Assembly: GCA_937926065.1 (NCBI GenBank)
Contig: CALANM010000004.1
Location: forward strand, 1 to 11,072
Reading direction: 5' to 3'
From: an uncultured Microbacterium sp.
Lineage (GTDB): Bacteria > Actinomycetota > Actinomycetes > Actinomycetales > Microbacteriaceae
DNA: 11,072 nucleotides
A program made the position numbers and the translations under genes. Within the stretch, counting starts at the first letter, position 1. Every line of letters begins with the position of its first letter. The notes under the pieces are model-generated. The model worked only from the letters and a program-made list of their open reading frames with translations, did no database searches and was not told the DNA's origin. Positions 6,225 through 11,072 of this stretch are shown here, one piece after another.

Positions 6225-6225
6225 C

Positions 6226-7203
6226 ATGACGACGTCGACTTCGGCTGCTCCCGCGTCGGCCGTGGCTGCGCCCGGCCCGTCGCGGGTGCGGTCGAAGCGG
6301 AGGGCGCGCCGCCGCGAGACATCGTCGGCGCTGATGTTCCTCACGCCGTGGATCATCGGGTTCGCGGTGTTCACGGCCTGGCCGCTCGGCTACGCCGCCT
6401 ACCTGTCGCTCACCGACTACGACGTCATCAACGATCCGAGCTTCGTCGGCTGGGACAACTACGCCGAGCTGTTCTCCGATCCGAAGGTCGCGCTCGCGCT
6501 CGGCAACACGCTGTGGTTCGCGGTCGTGCAGGTGCCGACGCTCGTGGTCGTCGCCCTCGCGCTCGCGCTCCTGCTCAACAGCGTCGGGCGACGCAGCTCG
6601 GGCTTCTTCCGGACGGTCTTCTTCCTGCCGAAGATGACGCCGCCGGTGGCCGTCGGCATCCTGTTCCTGCTCCTGTTCAACGGGCAGAACGGGCTCATCA
6701 ACTCGGCGCTCGGTCTGGCCGGCATCGACGGGCCCGCGTGGACGACCGATCCCGAATGGGTCAAGCCGGGTCTCGTGATCATGAGCCTGTGGACTGTCGG
6801 CTCGACCGTCATCATCCTGCTGGCCGCCCTCCAGAACGTGCCGGAGGAGCTGTACGAGTCGGCGCGCATCGACGGCGCGGGGTTCTGGCGGCAGTCGCTC
6901 AGCGTGACGCTGCCGATGATCAGCCCTGCGCTGTTCTTCGTGATCGTCGTCAACACGATCGGCGCCCTGCAGACGTTCGACGAGGCGTACACGGCGTTCT
7001 TCGGCGCAGGCAACACGACCTACAGCAACGACGCCGCGCTCTTCTACGTCATCTACCTGTTCCAGCAGGCGTTCGAGTTCCTCCACATGGGCTACGCCGC
7101 CGCGATGGCGTGGGTGCTGTTCGCCGTCATCATGGTGATCACCGCCGTGCAGCTGATCGTGTCGCGGCGCCTCGTCTACTACGAGGGCGAGGACCGGCGA
7201 TGA
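6226..7203 (+). CDS. Carbohydrate ABC importer permease, MalF/MsmF type
   Basis: A 325-residue inner-membrane permease. A basic N-terminal tail (VRSKRRARRRE, 21-31) precedes six hydrophobic segments, roughly 36-58, 92-117, 130-152, 181-202, 233-254 and 286-312. The cytoplasmic EAA loop that docks on the ATPase is clear: EELYESARIDGAGFWRQ (207-223) ending in TLP (228-230). LTPWIIGFAVFTAWPLGYAA (39-58) is the usual first helix of sugar permeases of this class. It pairs with the next gene product to form the membrane channel. The start is 1 nt after the stop of the binding-protein gene, with only a poor ribosome site, so translation is probably coupled; its own stop overlaps the next start. Confidence 0.94.
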   Translation: MTTSTSAAPASAVAAPGPSRVRSKRRARRRETSSALMFLTPWIIGFAVFTAWPLGYAAYLSLTDYDVINDPSFVGWDNYAELFSDPKVALALGNTLWFAVVQVPTLVVVALALALLLNSVGRRSSGFFRTVFFLPKMTPPVAVGILFLLLFNGQNGLINSALGLAGIDGPAWTTDPEWVKPGLVIMSLWTVGSTVIILLAALQNVPEELYESARIDGAGFWRQSLSVTLPMISPALFFVIVVNTIGALQTFDEAYTAFFGAGNTTYSNDAALFYVIYLFQQAFEFLHMGYAAAMAWVLFAVIMVITAVQLIVSRRLVYYEGEDRR

Positions 7204-8150
7204 CCCGCACGGAGCCGATCGTCCCCGCCGGCGCCCGGCCGGCCCTGAGCCCGATCCTGCCCAAGAAGCCGACGCGCGTCGAGCCGTCGACCATCACCAT
7301 CACGAACGCTCAGACCCGTCGGCGCCGCAGGGCGCTGGGCTGGGTGTCGGGCGTTGCGCTCGTGCTGCTGGCGATCGTGTTCACGTATCCGTTCATCTGG
7401 CTGGTGAGTGCGTCGTTCAAGCCGCGCGGCGAGGTGTTCGACAACCGCCTCGTCCCGAAGACGTTCACCTTCGACAACTACATCGCCGTGTGGCAGGAGG
7501 CGCCTCTCGCGCTCTGGCTCGTCAACACCGTGATCGTCACGGCGCTCGCGGCGGCCACGGTGACCCTCAGCTCCGCCATGGTCGCGTGGGGCTTCGCGCA
7601 CTTCCGGTTCCGCGGCCGAAACGTGCTGTTCGCGCTCGTGCTCGGCTCGATGATGCTGCCCGGCGCCGTCACCATGATCCCGACGTTCCTCATCTGGAAC
7701 GGGCTCGGCCTCGTCGGCACCCTCGTGCCGCTGTGGGCGCAGAATCTGTTCGGGAGCGCGTTCTACGTGTTCCTGCTGCGGCAGTTCATGCTCACGCTCC
7801 CCCGCGACCTGTTCGACGCGGCGCGCATCGACGGAGCGTCACAGTGGGCGGTGTTCTGGCGCATCGCGCTGCCGCTGTGCAAGCCGGCCCTCGCCGTGAC
7901 CGTCGTGTTCGAGGTGCAGGCCGCCTGGACGGATCTCATGCGGGGCCTCATCTACCTGCGAGACTCGGCCACCTTCACGATCCCGCGGGGGCTCAAGTCG
8001 CTCGTCGACGCGTTCGGGTTCGGCGGCGAGTGGCACTGGGAGATCATCGTCACCGCGAGCGTCATCGCGACCGTGCCGATGATCATCCTGTTCTTCGTCG
8101 CACAGCGGCAGATCATCCAGGGCGCGAGCACGAGCGGCCTGAAGGGCTGA
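7200..8150 (+). CDS. Carbohydrate ABC importer permease, MalG/MsmG type
   Basis: A 316-residue permease that starts at the ATG overlapping the stop of the preceding permease by 4 nt (ATGA); an in-frame open stretch upstream (from 6348) is only a shadow inside the first permease. A roughly 45-residue polar, Arg-rich N-terminal tail (RRRRR at 40-44) is followed by six hydrophobic segments near 48-71, 104-130, 143-166, 180-200, 226-245 and 281-302. The EAA loop reads RDLFDAARIDGASQWAVFW (202-220) then ALPL (223-226). The tail GLKG matches the conserved end of MalG-type subunits. It forms the channel with the previous protein. No ATPase gene follows; the next gene is convergent after 21 nt. Confidence 0.94.
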   Translation: MTRTEPIVPAGARPALSPILPKKPTRVEPSTITITNAQTRRRRRALGWVSGVALVLLAIVFTYPFIWLVSASFKPRGEVFDNRLVPKTFTFDNYIAVWQEAPLALWLVNTVIVTALAAATVTLSSAMVAWGFAHFRFRGRNVLFALVLGSMMLPGAVTMIPTFLIWNGLGLVGTLVPLWAQNLFGSAFYVFLLRQFMLTLPRDLFDAARIDGASQWAVFWRIALPLCKPALAVTVVFEVQAAWTDLMRGLIYLRDSATFTIPRGLKSLVDAFGFGGEWHWEIIVTASVIATVPMIILFFVAQRQIIQGASTSGLKG

Positions 8151-8171
8151 CCTCCGAGACCGGAAGGCGGC

Positions 8172-8483
8172 TCAGGCGGCGTGAGGGGCGACCGCCTCGA
8201 CCACGGCGTCGACGGCGCGCTCGAACACCACCGACTGGCCCACCTCGACGGCGCGGTCGTACCGGCAGCCGGCGAGCGCGACGAAGACGACGCCGGCGAC
8301 GTCGACGAACCCGATGAGCAGACCGTCGAGCAGGACGGCGTAACAGTCGGCGCCGACGCGCTCCCACTGCACGCGGGGCTGAGGCGGGGGCGGCGCGGCC
8401 GGGGCCGGCGCAGGTCGCGAGGGGGCGGTGAGGGGATGCCGACCGCGTACCCGCGGCATCCGCGAATCAAGCGTGTCGGTCAT
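8172..8483 (-). CDS. Small proline/alanine-rich hypothetical protein, 103 residues
   Basis: No named family recognised. The ATG at 8483 is chosen because GAGAAG precedes it closely; the frame is open ten more codons upstream without a ribosome site. The protein has two parts: a basic, Pro/Ala-rich disordered stretch (17-37, including APAPAAPPPPQP) and a compact C-terminal domain (39-103). That domain is strand-rich, with WERVGADCYAVLLDGLLIGF (40-59), VDVAGVVFVALAGCRYDRAV (60-79) and a helix-like EVGQSVVFERAVDAVVEAVA (80-99). The alternating hydrophobic pattern suggests a small beta-sheet fold capped by a helix. No membrane helix is convincing. It stands alone, convergent with the permease gene and divergent from rmlA. 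Confidence 0.65.
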   Translation of the reverse strand: MTDTLDSRMPRVRGRHPLTAPSRPAPAPAAPPPPQPRVQWERVGADCYAVLLDGLLIGFVDVAGVVFVALAGCRYDRAVEVGQSVVFERAVDAVVEAVAPHAA

Positions 8484-8550
8484 CTTCTTCTCATTTCGGT
8501 GGAGCCTGGACAACAGACGCTAGACGCAGTGCAGAAACCCTGAGAGGGGC

Positions 8551-8579
8551 TTGACCGGGGCCCTGTTCGGAGGTACTCG
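8551..8579 (+). promoter_or_regulatory. Candidate promoter of the dTDP-rhamnose operon
   Basis: TTGACC (8551-8556), a 17-nt spacer, then TACTCG (8574-8579) resembles a vegetative promoter with a good -35 and a partial -10. A start near 8586 would leave a leader of about 110 nt before the rmlA GTG. This is the best match I see in the 212-nt gap between the divergent genes, but it is by eye only. Confidence 0.3.
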
Positions 8580-8695
8580 TTCGCGCGCTGGCACCGCCGT
8601 TGCGCATGGGACCGCTCACACGCTGATGCGGGCCGCGGGTTGCGGAACGGGGACGACTTCTGGGGTGCCTGCGCGGTTTATGCAACGATGAGCGG

Positions 8696-9565
8696 GTGAA
8701 AGGCATCATTCTCGCTGGGGGTTCGGGAACGCGGCTTCACCCGATCACGTTGGCTGTGTCGAAGCAGCTCATACCGGTCTACGACAAGCCGATGCTGTAC
8801 TACCCGCTGTCGACGCTGATCCTCGCCGGCATCCGCGACATCCTGATCATCACGACTCCGCACGACGCGCCGTTCTTCGAGCGCCTCGTCGGCGACGGGT
8901 CGCGCTTCGGCATCTCGGTGACGTTCGCCCAGCAGCCGTCGCCCGACGGTCTCGCGCAGGCGTTCACGATCGGGGCCGACTTCATCGGCGACGACTCGGT
9001 GGCGCTCGTGCTCGGCGACAACCTGCTCTACGGCCCGGGCCTGGGCACGCAGCTGTCGCGCTTCCGCGACATCGACGGCGGCGCGATCTTCGCCTACTGG
9101 GTGGCGGAGCCGCAGGCCTACGGTGTGGTCGAGTTCGACGAGGCGGGCCGGGCGGTCTCCCTCGAGGAGAAGCCGGCGAACCCGCGCAGCAACTACGCCG
9201 TTCCGGGCCTGTACTTCTACGACAACGACGTGATCGAGATCGCACGGGGGCTGACGCCGTCGGCGCGCGGCGAGTACGAGATCACCGACGTCAACCGCGA
9301 GTATCTCGAACGCGGCAAGCTGCAGGTCGAGGTGCTCCCGCGCGGAACCGCCTGGCTCGACACGGGGACGTTCGACCAGATGACGGATGCCGCCGACTAC
9401 GTCCGCACGATCCAGCGCCGCACGGGCATGTCGATCGGCGTGCCCGAGGAGGTCGCCTGGCGGCAGGGCTTCCTCTCCGACGACGAGCTGCGCGAGCGCG
9501 CCGAGAAGCTCGTGAAGTCGGGGTACGGGTCGTATCTGCTCGACATTCTGGAACGGGGAAAGTGA
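8696..9565 (+). CDS. rmlA: Glucose-1-phosphate thymidylyltransferase (RmlA)
   Basis: A 289-residue enzyme, the usual length, that joins glucose-1-phosphate and dTTP into dTDP-glucose, the first step of dTDP-L-rhamnose synthesis in the cytoplasm. Seen: nucleotide-binding loop GGSGTRL (8-14), VSKQLIPVYDKPM (21-33) with the catalytic-region Lys, QQPSPDGLAQAF (79-90), LGDNLLYG (106-113) with the metal-binding Asp108, EEKP (157-160), GEYEITDVN (192-200) and AWLDTGTFD (219-227). The GTG at 8696 begins MKGIILAGG, the family N-terminus, so the start is firm even though no good ribosome site precedes it. A four-codon frame (ATG at 8688 to TGA at 8699) overlaps this start. The stop overlaps the rmlB start by 1 nt. 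First gene of the operon. Confidence 0.97.
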   Translation: MKGIILAGGSGTRLHPITLAVSKQLIPVYDKPMLYYPLSTLILAGIRDILIITTPHDAPFFERLVGDGSRFGISVTFAQQPSPDGLAQAFTIGADFIGDDSVALVLGDNLLYGPGLGTQLSRFRDIDGGAIFAYWVAEPQAYGVVEFDEAGRAVSLEEKPANPRSNYAVPGLYFYDNDVIEIARGLTPSARGEYEITDVNREYLERGKLQVEVLPRGTAWLDTGTFDQMTDAADYVRTIQRRTGMSIGVPEEVAWRQGFLSDDELRERAEKLVKSGYGSYLLDILERGK

Positions 9566-10563
9566 TGTCCAGGCTGCTCGTGACCGGCGGCGCCGGGTTC
9601 ATCGGCTCGAACTTCGTGCGCCACGTCATCGCGCACACCGACCATCACGTGACCGTCCTCGACGCCCTCACATACGCCGGCAACCGCGCCTCGCTCGACG
9701 GGCTCCCCGAGTCGCGGCTCCGCTTCGTGAAGGGCGACATCACCGACGCGGGGCTGGTCGACGAGCTCACGGCCCAGGCGGATGCCGTCATCCACTACGC
9801 CGCCGAGTCGCACAACGACAACTCGCTGCACGACCCGCGGCCCTTCATCGACACGAACATCGTCGGGACGTACACGCTGCTCGAGGCGGCCCGTCGCCAT
9901 GACACGAGGTTCCACCACATCTCGACCGACGAGGTGTACGGCGACCTCGAGCTCGACGACCCGGCGCGGTTCACCGAGACGACGCCGTACAACCCTTCGT
10001 CGCCGTACTCGTCGACGAAGGCGGGCTCCGACCTCCTCGTGCGGGCATGGGTGCGGTCGTTCGGCGTGCGTGCGACGATCTCGAACTGCTCGAACAACTA
10101 CGGTCCGTACCAGCACGTCGAGAAGTTCATCCCGCGACAGATCACGAACGTCATCCGCGGCATCCGCCCGCGCCTGTACGGCACCGGCGAGAACGTGCGC
10201 GACTGGATCCACGCCGACGACCACTCCTCGGCGGTGCTGACGATCCTCGACAAGGGCGAGATCGGTGAGACGTACCTCATCGGCGCCGACGGCGAGAAGA
10301 GCAACAAGGACGTCGTCGAGCTGATCCTGACCCTCATGGGCCGGGATGCCGACGACTACGACCTCGTGGCCGACCGCCCCGGGCATGACCTGCGCTACGC
10401 GATCGATTCGACGCGGCTGCGCACCGAGCTCGGCTGGACCCCGTCGTACACGCGATTCGAAGACGGTCTGGCCGCCACGATCGACTGGTACCGCGAGAAC
10501 GAGCGCTGGTGGGCGCCGAGCAAGGATGCCGTCGAGGCCTTCTACGCGAGCAAGGGCCAGTAG
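9565..10563 (+). CDS. rmlB: dTDP-glucose 4,6-dehydratase (RmlB)
   Basis: A 332-residue short-chain dehydrogenase-type enzyme that converts dTDP-glucose to dTDP-4-keto-6-deoxyglucose using bound NAD. Seen: the NAD loop TGGAGFIGSN (7-16), HYAAESHNDNSL (77-88), STDEVYGD (120-127) with the Thr-Asp-Glu catalytic residues, SPYSSTKAGSD (146-156) with Tyr148 and Lys152 as the YxxxK pair, and NNYGPYQ (177-183). Length fits the family (about 330-360). The ATG at 9565 is chosen because GGGGAA lies just upstream (9555-9560); the GTG one codon earlier would put it too close. The start overlaps the rmlA stop (TGATG) and the stop overlaps the next start (TAGTG), so the operon is translationally coupled. Confidence 0.97.
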   Translation: MSRLLVTGGAGFIGSNFVRHVIAHTDHHVTVLDALTYAGNRASLDGLPESRLRFVKGDITDAGLVDELTAQADAVIHYAAESHNDNSLHDPRPFIDTNIVGTYTLLEAARRHDTRFHHISTDEVYGDLELDDPARFTETTPYNPSSPYSSTKAGSDLLVRAWVRSFGVRATISNCSNNYGPYQHVEKFIPRQITNVIRGIRPRLYGTGENVRDWIHADDHSSAVLTILDKGEIGETYLIGADGEKSNKDVVELILTLMGRDADDYDLVADRPGHDLRYAIDSTRLRTELGWTPSYTRFEDGLAATIDWYRENERWWAPSKDAVEAFYASKGQ

Positions 10564-11072
10564 TGACGGAGTACGGCAAGGCGCTGTCGGCCCGGCAGAC
10601 GGGCATCGACGGCCTCACGCTGTGGGACCTTCCCGTGCACGGCGACTCACGCGGGTGGTTCAAAGAGAACTGGCAGCGCGAGAAGATGACCGCCGTCGGG
10701 CTCCCCGACTTCGGACCCGTGCAGAACAATGTGTCGTTCAACGACGCTGTCGGCACCACGCGCGGCATCCACGCCGAGCCGTGGGACAAGTGGGTGTCGG
10801 TCGCCACCGGACGCATCTTCGGCGCGTGGGTCGACCTGCGTGAGGGGCCAGGGTTCGGTCGCGTGTTCACGGCCGAGATCGACCCGTCGGTGGCGGTGTT
10901 CGTGCCGCGCGGCGTCGGCAACTCGTATCAGACGCTCGAGCCCGACACGGCGTACACCTACCTCGTGAACGACCACTGGTCGGCCGACGCGTCGTACTCG
11001 TTCGTCAACGTCGGCGACCCCGAGCTCGGCATCGCGTGGCCGATCCCGCTCGCCGACGCCGAGATCTCCGCG
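10563..11072 (+). CDS. dTDP-4-dehydrorhamnose 3,5-epimerase-like protein (RmlC domain), probable RmlC-RmlD fusion, cut by window end
   Basis: Open to the right edge with 170 codons visible and no stop. The GTG at 10563 overlaps the rmlB TAG by one base and has AAGGG (10552-10556) 6 nt upstream. The visible part is a cupin of the RmlC family: DLPVHGDSRGWFKENW (22-37, the conserved D-RG-F-E segment), VQNNVSF (53-59), TTRGIHAEPWDKWVSV (65-80) with His70 and Lys76 at the usual active-site positions, and FVPRGVGNSYQ (113-123). Where RmlC usually has its catalytic Tyr (Y-x-P after YLxxxx), this protein has Trp139 (YLVNDHWSAD). Known fusions of this kind in actinobacteria (rmlCD of Corynebacterium) carry an RmlD reductase next, and the end seen here (WPIPLADAE) resembles the linker of such fusions; the reductase part itself lies outside the window. 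It should finish dTDP-L-rhamnose. Confidence 0.88.
   Translation, partial: MTEYGKALSARQTGIDGLTLWDLPVHGDSRGWFKENWQREKMTAVGLPDFGPVQNNVSFNDAVGTTRGIHAEPWDKWVSVATGRIFGAWVDLREGPGFGRVFTAEIDPSVAVFVPRGVGNSYQTLEPDTAYTYLVNDHWSADASYSFVNVGDPELGIAWPIPLADAEISA

Noticed and set aside
6124..7086. Open frame of 320 codons on the - strand across the first permease
   Set aside because: The product is an Arg/Asp/Glu-rich string without motifs and overlaps a permease with a clear EAA loop.
6348..7199. Upstream extension of the second permease frame, giving a 600-residue product
   Set aside because: The added 284 residues are an out-of-frame reading of the first permease; the ATG at 7200 overlaps the preceding stop in the normal way for this operon class.
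8137..8177. GCCTGA / TCAGGC inverted repeat spanning the permease and the convergent gene stop
   Set aside because: Only 6 bp with a 29-nt loop and no U-tract; too weak to call a bidirectional terminator.
8515..8527. Tandem AGACGC repeats upstream of the rhamnose operon
   Set aside because: Only two copies of 6 bases; likely chance.
9397..10386. Open frame of 329 codons on the - strand across rmlB
   Set aside because: rmlB motifs are complete on the + strand; the reverse frame is Val/Arg-rich shadow sequence.
1..11072. Search for tRNA, rRNA, CRISPR arrays, insertion sequences, integrases and toxin-antitoxin pairs
   Set aside because: No tRNA-like cloverleaf, repeat-spacer array, transposase motif or terminal inverted repeats were seen; gene content and base composition are even across the window.

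Overview
The window is high-GC DNA (roughly 70%) with strong G/C third-position bias, GTG starts, frequent 4-nt ATGA stop/start overlaps and small proteins of a type I associate with Microbacteriaceae (for example the short protein starting MGKFTYSS). The best guess is a chromosomal segment of Microbacterium or a close relative. This is an inference from style and protein families; no rRNA, tRNA, mobile element, integrase, CRISPR array or replication origin was seen.

Left part (1-4571), housekeeping and accessory metabolism. The window opens inside the C-terminal part of a CYP152-like cytochrome P450 on the + strand. It converges on a DUF72 (YecE-like) gene on the - strand. Next on the + strand come a four-helix DUF4383 membrane protein and a 77-residue unknown protein, separated by a short region dense in palindromes. 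On the - strand lie a 110-residue DUF7882-like protein and a two-gene unit: a 106-residue unknown protein whose stop overlaps the start of a 513-residue FAD oxidoreductase with a C-terminal Rieske 2Fe-2S domain.

Middle part (4572-8150), a carbohydrate ABC importer on the + strand: a lipoprotein solute-binding protein, then two MalF/MalG-type permeases, tightly packed (1-nt gap, then 4-nt overlap). Its leader holds a candidate promoter, two interleaved inverted repeats and a weak LacI-like site. No ATPase, regulator or glycosidase gene is present, so a shared MsmK-type ATPase elsewhere is likely.

Right part (8172-11072). A small proline/alanine-rich unknown protein lies on the - strand. The + strand then carries the dTDP-L-rhamnose operon: rmlA (glucose-1-phosphate thymidylyltransferase), rmlB (dTDP-glucose 4,6-dehydratase), and the start of an rmlC-like 3,5-epimerase cut by the window end, probably the N-terminal half of an RmlC-RmlD fusion. 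Together these turn glucose-1-phosphate and dTTP into dTDP-rhamnose for cell-wall or surface glycopolymers.

Overall this is mostly ordinary actinobacterial chromosome. I found no convincing new multi-gene system. The points most worth a second look are the Trp at the usual catalytic Tyr position of the RmlC domain, the pseudoknot-like leader of the sugar importer, the Rieske/FAD gene coupled to an unknown small protein, and the palindrome cluster at 1854-1941.
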